A DNA stretch of 47,125 nt from Oscillospiraceae bacterium (GTDB taxonomy: Bacteria; Bacillota; Clostridia; Christensenellales; Aristaeellaceae): contig JAIRSO010000072.1 in NCBI GenBank assembly GCA_031255415.1, positions 1 through 47,125 on the forward strand. Direction: 5' to 3'. The position numbers were made by a program, and so were the translations under genes. Under the pieces are notes generated by a model, which was given only the letters and a program-made list of their open reading frames with translations, was not told where the DNA came from and did no database searches. Shown piece by piece: positions 17,557 to 27,370 of this stretch (position 1 is its first letter; every line of letters begins with the position of its first letter).

Positions 17557-18117
17557 ATGGCCCGGGACGATACGCGGCGGGACGCCGCAGAGAGGCCGGA
17601 GGCGGAATCCGCAGACGCCGCGCCGGCGCAGGACGAACCCATCCAGGAAGCCAAACCCGTAGAGGAGGATAACCCGGCGGAACAACTGCGCAGGCTGGAA
17701 TCCCAGCGCGACGAGTATCTGGCGCTGGCGCAGCGCGTGCAGGCGGATTTCGATAACTTCCGCCGCCGCACCAACGCGTCCGCGCTAGAGTCGTATGACA
17801 ACGGGCGCGCCAGCGTGATAGAGCAGGTGCTGCCCGTGCTGGATAATCTCGAGCGCGCCGTCGCGTCCGCGCAGGACGACACGACCCGCGCCGGCGTGGC
17901 GCTGGTAGCCAGGCAGATGAGCGATATGTTCGACAAATGGGGCGTAGCCGTGATAGACCGCCCAGGCGAGGCGTTCGATCCGAACCTGGAGAACGCGGTC
18001 ATGCGCGCGGAGCCGGGCGAAGGCACACCCGGCTCGGTGATACAGGTGCTCCAGAAAGGATATAAACTAGGCTCTCGCGTGTTAAGGCACGCGATGGTAA
18101 AGGTCGCCGCTGAATAG
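17557..18117 (+). CDS. grpE: Nucleotide exchange factor GrpE
   Basis: A 186-residue co-chaperone that releases ADP from DnaK. A disordered acidic and alanine-rich N-terminus (about 1-45, AERPEAESADAAPAQDE) leads into a long coiled coil (LRRLESQRDEYLALAQRVQADF) and the C-terminal beta domain (GVAVIDRPGEAFDPNLENAV, GTPGSVIQVLQKGYKL). ATG 17557 is chosen over GTG 17548 because GAGGAG lies 8 bases before it. Second gene of the hrcA operon. Confidence 0.95.
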   Translation: MARDDTRRDAAERPEAESADAAPAQDEPIQEAKPVEEDNPAEQLRRLESQRDEYLALAQRVQADFDNFRRRTNASALESYDNGRASVIEQVLPVLDNLERAVASAQDDTTRAGVALVARQMSDMFDKWGVAVIDRPGEAFDPNLENAVMRAEPGEGTPGSVIQVLQKGYKLGSRVLRHAMVKVAAE

Positions 18118-18138
18118 CGGTCGCAATAGATTAATTGA

Positions 18139-20007
<1,869 letters not shown>

Positions 20008-20083
20008 CGGGGGAACGGCTCCTTCTGTCGATTGATTAGCGTCTCGCTAGGGATGAGCGCCCCTTCTGGCGCTGGCGGCGTCT

Positions 20084-20179
20084 TTCCTAGGGGAGATACC
20101 AATTAAGCGACAGAGGGGGCGCGCGCTCCTGAAGCGACAGAGGGGCGTTCCTAGGGGAGATACCAATTAAGCGGCAGAG
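20084..20179. repeat. Two-copy intergenic direct repeat between dnaK and murG
   Basis: Two 32-base copies (20084-20115 and 20148-20179) differ at one base and are 64 bases apart. Each contains GGGGAGATACCAATTAAGCG followed by CAGAG. A third partial copy of AAGCGACAGAGGGG lies between them, and an inverted, degenerate version (CTTCTGTCGATTGATTAGCG) lies near 20022. The gap 20008-20265 contains no gene that I can see. The pattern resembles intergenic repeats common in Clostridia. Confidence 0.8.
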
Positions 20180-20265
20180 AGCACACCCCGGGGAGTTGCC
20201 AATGAATCTACACAAGCGCGTACTTTCCCGAACCTACACAAGGGGCATACCCAAGGGAGACGTCC

Positions 20266-21333
20266 ATGCGTAAACGCATCATCCTTACCGGCGGCGGCAC
20301 TGCCGGACACGTCACCCCAAACCTGGCGTTGATCCCGCGCCTGAAAGCTGACGGCTGGGATATCCATTACATCGGCACGGCGGACGGCATAGAGCGCAAG
20401 CTCATCGCCAATACCCCCGGGGTCGAGTATCACGCCGTGCCCAGCGGCAAACTGCGCCGCTACTTCGACGTGAAAAACCTGACCGATCCGTTCAAGGTGA
20501 TAAACGGCGTAGGCAAAGCGTTCGCGTTGATCGGGAAGATAAAGCCGGGGATTGTGTTCAGCAAGGGCGGGTTTGTGTCCGCGCCGGTGGTGTATGGCGC
20601 GTGGATGCGCCGCGTGCCGGTAGTACTGCACGAGAGCGATATCACCCCCGGGTTAGCCAACCGCATCACCGCGCCGTTCGCGAAAGCGGTCTGCGCGACG
20701 TTCCCGGAGGCGGCGAAGGCTTTGGGCGCGAAAGGCGTGTACACCGGCACCCCTCTTCGCGAGACGCTCTTTGAGGGCAGCGCAAGGCGAGGATTGGCTC
20801 TGGCGGGATTCAACGGCATAAAGCCCGTATTACTGATGATGGGCGGGAGCACCGGAGCTACAAGCGTTAACGCCGCGTTGAGGGAGGCTCTGCCCGCGTT
20901 GCTGCCCAGGTTTGATATACTGCATATCGCGGGCAAGGGCAACGCTGATCCGTCGCTGAATAAGACGGACGGATACGTCCAGTTCGAGTATCTGGACGCG
21001 CAACTGCCCGACGCGCTGGCAGCTGCGGATATTATGCTCTCGCGCGCCGGATCGAACTCGTTAAGCGAGATACTCGCTCTGCGCATACCCGCGCTGTTGA
21101 TACCATTACCGCTAAGCGCGAGCCGGGGCGATCAGCTGCTCAACGCGAAGTCGTTCGAGGAGCGCGGTTTCGCGAAGGTGCTGGAACAGGAACGCATGAC
21201 CGCTAAGACTCTGGCAAGCGCGATCGAGTCGCTGTATAACGATCGCGAGGCCGTAACGGAGAGGATGAGCGCGGAGCCCGTTAGCAACGGTATCGCCGGG
21301 GTGATGGAGCAGATCGAGAAATACGCGCTGTAA
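20266..21333 (+). CDS. murG: UDP-GlcNAc:lipid I N-acetylglucosaminyltransferase MurG
   Basis: A 355-residue GT28 glycosyltransferase that adds GlcNAc to lipid I to form lipid II at the inner face of the membrane. The N-terminal glycine-rich loop is LTGGGTAGHVTPNLAL; FSKGGFVSAPVV and LHESDITPGLANR follow. The C-terminal UDP-GlcNAc site has LMMGGSTGATSVN, SRAGSNSLSEILAL and PLPLSASRGDQLLNA. GGGAG precedes ATG 20266. It stands outside a division/cell-wall cluster and is flanked by dnaK and convergent membrane genes, so a second murG elsewhere is possible. Confidence 0.93.
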   Translation: MRKRIILTGGGTAGHVTPNLALIPRLKADGWDIHYIGTADGIERKLIANTPGVEYHAVPSGKLRRYFDVKNLTDPFKVINGVGKAFALIGKIKPGIVFSKGGFVSAPVVYGAWMRRVPVVLHESDITPGLANRITAPFAKAVCATFPEAAKALGAKGVYTGTPLRETLFEGSARRGLALAGFNGIKPVLLMMGGSTGATSVNAALREALPALLPRFDILHIAGKGNADPSLNKTDGYVQFEYLDAQLPDALAAADIMLSRAGSNSLSEILALRIPALLIPLPLSASRGDQLLNAKSFEERGFAKVLEQERMTAKTLASAIESLYNDREAVTERMSAEPVSNGIAGVMEQIEKYAL

Positions 21334-21386
21334 TACTCGCGGTATGTAAGGGCGGCCTCGCGCCGCCCGTATCCACCTCCCGTCCG

Positions 21387-22085
21387 TCAGTTCAGAAACC
21401 GCATATTCGGAAACACCGACCTCATCACCTCGTCGGGGTAACGCAGGTCGATCCATCGCGCCCAATCGGCGTTGTTTGCTATGCCTCTTGTGCGTTCGCA
21501 CCATCGGATCATCGCGGCGAGAGTCAGCCCCGCGTCAGCTAGCAGCAGCGCGAACACCGCCGCAGACAGCGGCACGCCCAGCCACTGGGGGGTTATTAGG
21601 AACAGCCGCTCAAAGAACGGCTGCACGAACCACACCCACGCGACCGACAACGCGCCCCACGCGAGGAACGACATCAAGCATACCCTGCCGTTAATGTTGA
21701 ACAGACGCTGCGAATAATCCCATGATCTGGTTCCGAACGCCGATTCCTGAAGCCAAGACGCGCCGTACTCCAGCGCGGAACACGCGACGGCTCCCGCGAG
21801 GAACACCGCAGCGGCCTCGCGCCAGCCCTTAGGCGATAACGAGAGCCAACCGAACAACAGGTACAGCGCGACCGCGCCCACCCCGTATATCGTGTTGAAC
21901 GGCCCGTATAACAGCCCGGTGCGGCGCGTGAGCTGGCCGGTGCGCGCCAGCGTCATCGTCGTTTCAAATATACAGCCCAGTACCGAACCTATAACGAAAT
22001 ACCAAAGGATTCTGCACAGATGGCACCGGGCGAACAGATTGGTATCCGCGCGCGCCAGCGCCGCCGATGTGTTTATGGGGGACAT
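21387..22085 (-). CDS. CmpB-like putative ABC transporter membrane protein
   Basis: A 232-residue membrane protein with five or six hydrophobic segments. The N-terminal LWYFVIGSVLGCIFE and the following GLLYGPFNTIYGVGAVAL match the family annotated as putative ABC-transporter type IV (CmpB), of unknown transport function in Bacillota. GGAG 9 bases before ATG 22085 supports the start. The N-terminal 25 residues contain a CHLC pair before the first helix. A GGGCGGC/GCCGCCC hairpin at 21350-21368, between it and murG, may serve as a weak bidirectional terminator; it lacks a T run. Confidence 0.75.
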   Translation of the reverse strand: MSPINTSAALARADTNLFARCHLCRILWYFVIGSVLGCIFETTMTLARTGQLTRRTGLLYGPFNTIYGVGAVALYLLFGWLSLSPKGWREAAAVFLAGAVACSALEYGASWLQESAFGTRSWDYSQRLFNINGRVCLMSFLAWGALSVAWVWFVQPFFERLFLITPQWLGVPLSAAVFALLLADAGLTLAAMIRWCERTRGIANNADWARWIDLRYPDEVMRSVFPNMRFLN

Positions 22086-22199
22086 GTTTATCAGCTCCCT
22101 CCATATGCATCATACGTCGAGAGCCGATTACTGTGACTGTATACGTATACCGCGGCGGCTCAAATAGAACCGCGCCGCTCGGCGGGCCTATGGAGCCGG

Positions 22200-22697
22200 T
22201 TAATCGTCCAGCCCCAGCGACTCGCCGATATCGTCCGGCAGATCGTCCACTAAATACGACGTGCAATGAGGGCATCTCGTCGCGTCGATGTCCACCGCGT
22301 CCTTGCAGTATGGACACAGGCGCGGCTCGGGTTTAGGCTCCTCCTTGCGCTTAGGCGATATGCTCTTGACGATCGTGACAAACCCGTATATGACCAGCGC
22401 CATCAGCACGAAGTCGATAACCTTCGTGATGAACGATCCGTAGTTGAACACGCCCGCGCCAGCCGCCGCCGCGTCGGCCGCGCTGGCGTAATGCTTTCCA
22501 TCCAGCGCGATGAACAGCCCCGCCAGGTTTACCCGACCCAGCAGCAATCCTATCAGCGGCATGACCAAGTCGTTCACAACGGAGCTGACGATCTGGCTGA
22601 ACGCGCCGCCGATCATCACGCCGATCGCGAGATCCATCACGTTGCCGCGCATCGCGAATTCCCTGAATCCCTTTAGGTACTTCTTTACGTAACCCAT
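22200..22697 (-). CDS. mscL: Large-conductance mechanosensitive channel with C-terminal zinc ribbon
   Basis: A 165-residue MscL. The N-terminal FREFAMRGNVMDLAIGVMIG and AFSQIVSSVVNDLVMPLIG give the first transmembrane helix, and FITKVIDFVLMALVIYGFVTI gives the second; the channel gates in response to membrane tension. In place of the plain cytoplasmic helical bundle, it continues past KRKEEPKPEPRL into a four-cysteine zinc ribbon (CPYC, then CPHC) and an acidic tail. ATG 22697 with GGAGGA upstream is preferred over the longer frame to 22727. It lies on the same strand as the CmpB-like gene, 114 bases upstream of it. Confidence 0.93.
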   Translation of the reverse strand: MGYVKKYLKGFREFAMRGNVMDLAIGVMIGGAFSQIVSSVVNDLVMPLIGLLLGRVNLAGLFIALDGKHYASAADAAAAGAGVFNYGSFITKVIDFVLMALVIYGFVTIVKSISPKRKEEPKPEPRLCPYCKDAVDIDATRCPHCTSYLVDDLPDDIGESLGLDD

Positions 22698-22746
22698 ACA
22701 AAGTGAATCCTCCGGACTGAACCGCATACGTATTCCTATGCCAGCA

Positions 22747-22775
22747 TTGATTTATTCGCCGTCGGGGTGTAGAAT
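22747..22775 (+). promoter_or_regulatory. Sigma-A promoter of the isomerase-like gene
   Basis: TTGATT (22747-22752), a 17-base spacer and TAGAAT (22770-22775), about 60 bases upstream of the start codon at 22838. Confidence 0.65.
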
Positions 22776-22837
22776 CCTTCTAAGTCCCGCGGCCTGCCGC
22801 CTCGGGAACACTATAAATTACAGGGGGATAATTTGAT

Positions 22838-23692
22838 ATGAGATTAACGCTTAGCTCGTACAGCCTCGCCGGACTGCTGCGCGACAAACGCGCGTCGAGC
22901 CTGGCCGACCTGCCCGGACACGCGGCGGAGCTGGGATTCGAGGGATTCGAGGTGGTCGCGTCCGCCGAAGACGCGCTCAAGCAAGCCCCGGCGGTTAAGC
23001 GAGCGTGCGACGCTTCCGGCTTGAGCGTGACTTCCGTATGCGTGGGATCGGATTTCCTGGCGAACGACGTCGTCTCGCAAGCCGATACCCTGCGCAAGGC
23101 CGCGGACGCGTGCGCGATACTAGGCGCGCCCGTACTGCGCCACGACGCGACGCAGGGCTGGCCTAAGGAAGAGCGCGTCATCCGCGATTTCAAGCACGCG
23201 CTGCCCAGGCTCAGCGAGGGTTTCCGCGCCGTGACGGAGTACGCGGCGGGGCTGGGCGTTAAGACCTCGGTGGAGAACCACGGTTTTTTCTGCCAGGACA
23301 GCGACAGGGTCGAGGCGCTGATAGACGCGGTGGATCATCCGAACTTCGGCGCGCTGGTGGATATAGGCAACTTCCTATGCGCGGACGAGGATCCGCTTCA
23401 CGCCGTGTCGAGGCTGGCGCCGCTAGCCGTGCATGTGCACGCTAAGGATTTCCACGTCAAGCGCGGAGGCTCCAACCCGGGTTTGGGCTGGTTCATGACG
23501 CGGGGCGGGAACTGGCTGCGCGGCGCTGTCGCGGGGCATGGCGAGCTTGATATACCGCGCTTATTGGGCATATTGAAGCGCGCGGGTTACGACGGCTGGG
23601 TCGCGGTGGAATTCGAGGGCATAGAGGACTGCCTGTTGGGCGCGAGGGAAAGCAGGAAGAATCTGGAATCGATGATCGCCAAACTGGACTGA
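22838..23692 (+). CDS. Sugar phosphate isomerase/epimerase (xylose-isomerase-like TIM barrel), copy 1
   Basis: A 284-residue AP-endonuclease-2/IolE-type TIM barrel. Typical blocks are ELGFEGFEVVASAEDALKQA, SVENHGFFCQDSDRVEALID, ALVDIGNFLCADEDPLHAVS and VAVEFEGIEDCLLGARES; the conserved Glu, Asp and His metal ligands are present (VENH, DIGN, HVHAKDFH). Such enzymes isomerise or epimerise sugars or sugar phosphates; the substrate is unknown. A second member of the superfamily lies at 36.5-37.3 kb. The gene is transcribed alone, converging on rho. Confidence 0.88.
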   Translation: MRLTLSSYSLAGLLRDKRASSLADLPGHAAELGFEGFEVVASAEDALKQAPAVKRACDASGLSVTSVCVGSDFLANDVVSQADTLRKAADACAILGAPVLRHDATQGWPKEERVIRDFKHALPRLSEGFRAVTEYAAGLGVKTSVENHGFFCQDSDRVEALIDAVDHPNFGALVDIGNFLCADEDPLHAVSRLAPLAVHVHAKDFHVKRGGSNPGLGWFMTRGGNWLRGAVAGHGELDIPRLLGILKRAGYDGWVAVEFEGIEDCLLGARESRKNLESMIAKLD

Positions 23693-23739
23693 CGATCAGC
23701 GCGCGGAAGGGGCGGCCATTGCGTTAGGCTGGCGATACG

Positions 23740-26205
23740 TCAATCGTCCAGCGAGCTGCTCCTGCCTCGCTTCGCGACGAGGAAACCCTCTTTTTCCCAA
23801 AGCGCCATCCATTCCTTGAGCCGGACGAAGAAAACGTCGTTGCTGGGAGTCCTGGCCATCATGGATATAAGCTGCTCGGTCGCGTCGCTGACGTTTGAGG
23901 ATGACAATACCTTGCGGATGGTCATCACTCCGTCCAGCTCCTGCGCGCTGAGCAGCAGCTCCTCGCGCCTCGTGCCCGATTTAGCCAGATCGATGGCGGG
24001 GAATATCCTCTTCTCGCTCAGTTTGCGATCCAGATGGATTTCCATGTTGCCCGTGCCCTTGAACTCCTCGTAGATCACGTCGTCCATGCGGCTGCCCGTT
24101 TCAACGAGCGTCGTGGCGATGATGGTCAGGCTTCCGCCGTTCTCCACGTTCCGCGCCGCGCCGAAGAAACGCTTGGGTTTATGCAGCACGCCCGGAGCCA
24201 AACCGCCCGACATAGCGCGGCCTGTCTGCGGCGCGGTCGCGTTGTACGCGCGCGAGAGCCTGGTCAGGCTGTCCAGCAGTATGACCACGTCCTTGCCGCA
24301 CTCCACCAGGCGCTGCGCGCGCTCGATCACCAATTCAGCCACTCGGGTATGGTTGTCGGGCATCTCGTCGAACGTTGAATATACGACCTCGCCGCGCGTG
24401 ATGGAACGCTTGATGTCGGTGACTTCCTCGGGGCGTTCGTCTATGAGCAGTACTATCAGCTCCGCGTCCGGATAATTCTTGCTGACCGCGTTCGCTATTT
24501 TTTTAAGGAGGATGGTCTTGCCCGCTTTGGGCGGCGCGACGATCAGCGCGCGCTGGCCTTTGCCGATAGGCGCGACAAAATCTATTACTCGTATGGCGAG
24601 ATCGTTTTTGTTGGTATCGTTTTCCAGCGTGAGGCGTTCGTTGGGATATACGGGAGTGAGGTTTTCAAATGGAACGCGTTTTGTGGTCTGTTCAAACGGC
24701 GCTCCGTTTATCGATGTTACCAGCAGCAGCGCGGTGCCGCGATCGCCTTCCCTGCTCAAACGGGCCTTGCCCGCCACTTTGTCGCCGTTTTTCAGTCCGA
24801 AGCGGCGAATCTGCGCGATGGATACGTATAGATCGGCTGGATTGGATTGATAATTCGCTCCGCGCAGGAAACCAAAACCGTCGGGATGTATCTCAAGGAT
24901 GCCTTCGCCGTCCACGCAGTCGCCGCTTTGAAGCAGTTCGGACAGCGTCATTCCGGAAGCGCCGTCTCGGCGGAAAGACTGTTCCGTCCGTGGGCGAACC
25001 GGCTGCGCGTCGTATCCGCGCTGAACGGGCACTGCTCGCGAGTCCTGCCAGCGCTGCGCTCCGTCGGTTCCGCGCTCGTGCGGCCTGTCGCCATATGATC
25101 CCTGCGCGGATGGAGCGGCGTAGCCGGGCGCGCCTTGCGCGGGGTTGGAGTAACGATCCTGCGCGCGATCCTGCGGGTACTGCGCGGGCGGGTACGCTGG
25201 CTCGTCGCGGCGCGAGTATGACGGGCGGGCGGGAGCGGAACGGTTCAGCGCTGCGTCGTGGGAGTAGCGTGAGTCGCCGGAGTATCGGTGGAAACCCGTG
25301 GTGCGGGGCTGGACGGCGGCGACGGTCGCGACGGGCGCGGCTGGACGCGATACGGGGCTTAACCGCGCCGCGTCCGGCGTGCGGACTGATTGAGCGACGG
25401 GGGCGTTAATGGGTTCTGCGGCGGGTTTATCGGATTGCGGAGCGGCGGCCGCGATCGGCGCGTCCTCGTCCTTCTCGTCCTCGACCTCGATAACCTCTAT
25501 ATCGTCCAAACCCTCGAAATCGTCGATAGGCTCTATCGGTTCGACGGGCGTGCCCAGCGTCTCGGCGGGTATCTCCGTTTGCGTTGTATCCGGTTCGGAC
25601 TGGGGGAGGCTGAGCTGTGCGGCGGCTTTGCCGGTATCGCGTCGCAGCTGGGGCGCGGGCTTGGCGGGTTCGCTGCCGACCGTGACGGAGGGTCTGCGGA
25701 CGGAGGCCCAGGATCTTGCGCGGCTGGGCACGGTCGCGGCGGGCGGTTCGTTGGTATTCGTTTCAGTCTGCGGCCGCGCGGTCTTGTCCGTCTGCGAGGG
25801 CGGCTGCGCTGCGGCTGATTCCCTTTGCGCGGTTGATTCTCTTTGCGCGGTTGATTCCCTTTGCGCGGCTGATTCCCTTTGCGCGGCTGATTCCCTTTGC
25901 GCGGTTGATTCCCTTTGCGTGGTTGATTCCCTTACTGCGGCTGAAGCGGACGCTTGAGCCTCGCGCTTGGCGATGGGCATTGCCGCGCGAGGCCTGCCGC
26001 GGCGCGGCGGCTGGACGTCGGAGTAGCCGCGCTCCCAGCCTCTGGCAAGCAGCGCCGCTATATCCAGCTTATTAAGGCCGGTCGGCAGCGGCACGTGGTG
26101 GCTGCGGGCATAATCTTTCAGTTCTCTTAGAAGCATTTGGTCAAACGCGGGTCTTGCGGCTGATTGGGGCGAGGCGGACTGCGGCGCGGGTTTATGCGAT
26201 TCCAA
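23740..26205 (-). CDS. rho: Transcription termination factor Rho with long disordered N-terminal insertion
   Basis: Rho, the RNA-dependent hexameric helicase that ends untranslated transcripts. The Rho_N (SAP-like) domain is at about residues 32-75 of the longer reading frame. About 350 residues of low-complexity sequence rich in Ala, Gln, Arg, Ser, Glu and Pro follow, including an exact hexapeptide repeat (about 102-143). The RNA-binding cold-shock fold (ILEIHPDGFGFLRG, DLYVSIAQIRRFGL) and the RecA-like ATPase (Walker A APPKAGKTILLKK; VLLIDERPEEVTDI; GSLTIIATTLVETGSRMDD) complete it. Total is about 821-832 residues, roughly twice a minimal Rho. A TTG at 26205 is preferred because GGAGAGGAG precedes it; the ATG at 26238 has no such site. 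Confidence 0.95.
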   Translation of the reverse strand: MESHKPAPQSASPQSAARPAFDQMLLRELKDYARSHHVPLPTGLNKLDIAALLARGWERGYSDVQPPRRGRPRAAMPIAKREAQASASAAVRESTTQRESTAQRESAAQRESAAQRESTAQRESTAQRESAAAQPPSQTDKTARPQTETNTNEPPAATVPSRARSWASVRRPSVTVGSEPAKPAPQLRRDTGKAAAQLSLPQSEPDTTQTEIPAETLGTPVEPIEPIDDFEGLDDIEVIEVEDEKDEDAPIAAAAPQSDKPAAEPINAPVAQSVRTPDAARLSPVSRPAAPVATVAAVQPRTTGFHRYSGDSRYSHDAALNRSAPARPSYSRRDEPAYPPAQYPQDRAQDRYSNPAQGAPGYAAPSAQGSYGDRPHERGTDGAQRWQDSRAVPVQRGYDAQPVRPRTEQSFRRDGASGMTLSELLQSGDCVDGEGILEIHPDGFGFLRGANYQSNPADLYVSIAQIRRFGLKNGDKVAGKARLSREGDRGTALLLVTSINGAPFEQTTKRVPFENLTPVYPNERLTLENDTNKNDLAIRVIDFVAPIGKGQRALIVAPPKAGKTILLKKIANAVSKNYPDAELIVLLIDERPEEVTDIKRSITRGEVVYSTFDEMPDNHTRVAELVIERAQRLVECGKDVVILLDSLTRLSRAYNATAPQTGRAMSGGLAPGVLHKPKRFFGAARNVENGGSLTIIATTLVETGSRMDDVIYEEFKGTGNMEIHLDRKLSEKRIFPAIDLAKSGTRREELLLSAQELDGVMTIRKVLSSSNVSDATEQLISMMARTPSNDVFFVRLKEWMALWEKEGFLVAKRGRSSSLDD
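25817..25934 (-). repeat. 18-bp tandem repeat inside rho
   Basis: Seven near-identical 18-base units begin at 25817, 25835, 25853, 25871, 25889, 25907 and 25925 (GATTCCCTTTGCGCGGTT and one- or two-base variants). They keep the frame and encode AQRES-type hexapeptides with alternating Ala/Thr. An in-frame minisatellite such as this can gain or lose units by slippage without breaking the protein. Confidence 0.93.
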
Positions 26206-26238
26206 ACGGATACGCTCCTCTCCGATATGCGGCGGCAT

Positions 26239-26510
26239 TATTTGATTGGCGGGGTTCTATGTATGTGTGCACACGATCATTCCTACTATCAGTATATGCC
26301 GATACGGCGAAGCGTATGCGTCCGCCGCCGGCGCGTATATAGCAGCCATCTTAAAAAACACTAGCCTTCGCGGTCTGTACGCGTTTTAAGGCGGTTAACC
26401 GTTCGATGGGTATTAAGTTTCAAACGTGCTGAATCCTTTACCGGCGCGCCTTGCGCGACGCAACCTGGAACCCTCCTCCCGGCCTGGGAGGAGGGCCGAT
26501 GCTGTTTTGA
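26239..26510. other. Gap between rho and rpsU
   Basis: No gene seen. A CCCTCCTCCCGGCCTGGGAGG-like perfect hairpin (about 26472-26496, arms CCCTCCTCCC/GGGAGGAGGG) lies just after the rpsU stop; it lacks a T run but is the best candidate end of the rpsU transcript. The region 26239-26400 is presumably the rho leader. Its promoter is not obvious to me. Confidence 0.6.
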
Positions 26511-26684
26511 TTAATACTTGCGCTTCCGGGCAGCTTCCGCCTTTTTCTTGCGCTTGACACTGGGCTTCTCGTAGTGTTCGCGCTTACGAACCTCAGCCAG
26601 CACGCCCGCGCGCGCGCATTGGCGCTTAAATCTTCTCAGAGCGCTTTCCAGGGATTCGTTTTCCCTTATTCGTACTTCCGACAT
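26511..26684 (-). CDS. rpsU: 30S ribosomal protein bS21
   Basis: A 57-residue, very basic protein opening [20 protein letters not shown] and ending in a [14 protein letters not shown] tail, the standard bS21 pattern. It binds the 30S platform near the anti-Shine-Dalgarno region and aids initiation. It starts at ATG 26684 after GGAGGGG. A canonical promoter lies 110 bases upstream, so it has its own transcript in addition to any read-through from the upstream HIT gene. Its place after mtaB and HIT matches the order common in Bacillota. Confidence 0.97.
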   Translation of the reverse strand: MSEVRIRENESLESALRRFKRQCARAGVLAEVRKREHYEKPSVKRKKKAEAARKRKY

Positions 26685-26792
26685 GGTATCCCTCCCCTCC
26701 GCTGCTCATTTGCTTGGGCGCGGGGCTCGCCCCGCTCCATTCGCGTGCGCCGGGGCTTACGCCCCAACCCAACGAATACACTTCACAATCTT

Positions 26793-26821
26793 ATTATATC
26801 GCGTTTGGTATGGATCGTCAA
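26793..26821 (-). promoter_or_regulatory. Sigma-A promoter of rpsU
   Basis: Minus strand TTGACG (26821-26816), a 17-base spacer and a perfect TATAAT (26798-26793). The leader of about 100 bases contains two GC hairpins (GGGGC...GCCCC type) at 26720-26736 and 26750-26765, which could hold a control element for S21. Confidence 0.85.
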
Positions 26822-26912
26822 CTAGTGAATTGGTTTTCTATCCGAGCGGATTCCCTGTATTTTGTCAATTTTCGACAAAATGCCGGTATCGCTCCGACGA
26901 TTCGCGCATTCA

Positions 26913-27266
26913 CTACGCCAGTTCAGCCCCCATCGCGCGTCCCCCCAATAGGTGTATATGCAGGTGGGGCACGCTTTGGCACGCGTCCTGCCCGCAATTG
27001 CACACGAGGCGGTATCCTCTCTCCCGGACCCCGCGCTCGCGCGCCAGGCGGCCGGCCGCGCGCAGCATCTTAGCCAGCGTCTCGTCCGGCAGTTCGTCCA
27101 GCTGGTTCAGCCCCGACACGTGCGCCTTGGGCATGATGAGCATGTGCACGGGCGCTTGAGGCGCGACGTCGTCGATGGCGATGATATCATCGTCCTCGTA
27201 TAGTTTCTTTGCCGGGATTTCTCCGCGCGCGATGCCGCAGAATACGCATCCGTTTTCCGTTGACAA
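26913..27266 (-). CDS. HIT family nucleotide hydrolase/transferase
   Basis: A 117-residue histidine-triad protein with the signature HLHIHLLGG near the C-terminus and CVFCGIARGEIPA near the N-terminus (a Cys-x-x-Cys zinc site variant). Members hydrolyse purine nucleoside phosphoramidates and related dinucleotides. It starts at TTG 27266 with GGAGGTGG 6 bases upstream. It sits between mtaB and rpsU, the place the HIT gene usually holds in this cluster. Confidence 0.93.
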   Translation of the reverse strand: MSTENGCVFCGIARGEIPAKKLYEDDDIIAIDDVAPQAPVHMLIMPKAHVSGLNQLDELPDETLAKMLRAAGRLARERGVRERGYRLVCNCGQDACQSVPHLHIHLLGGRAMGAELA

Positions 27267-27370
27267 TTAGCTCCACCTCCCGATCCGCCGTATGCAGCCG
27301 TCCGCGCCGGGATACGCGCGCGCTTAAAATCGCTGGCGTTTCCCGCGTCCGGCGGTTCACCCACTCAACA

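Noticed and set aside
25817-25934. Possible CRISPR array
   Set aside because: Units are 18 bp and contiguous with no spacers, in frame within rho; it is a coding minisatellite.
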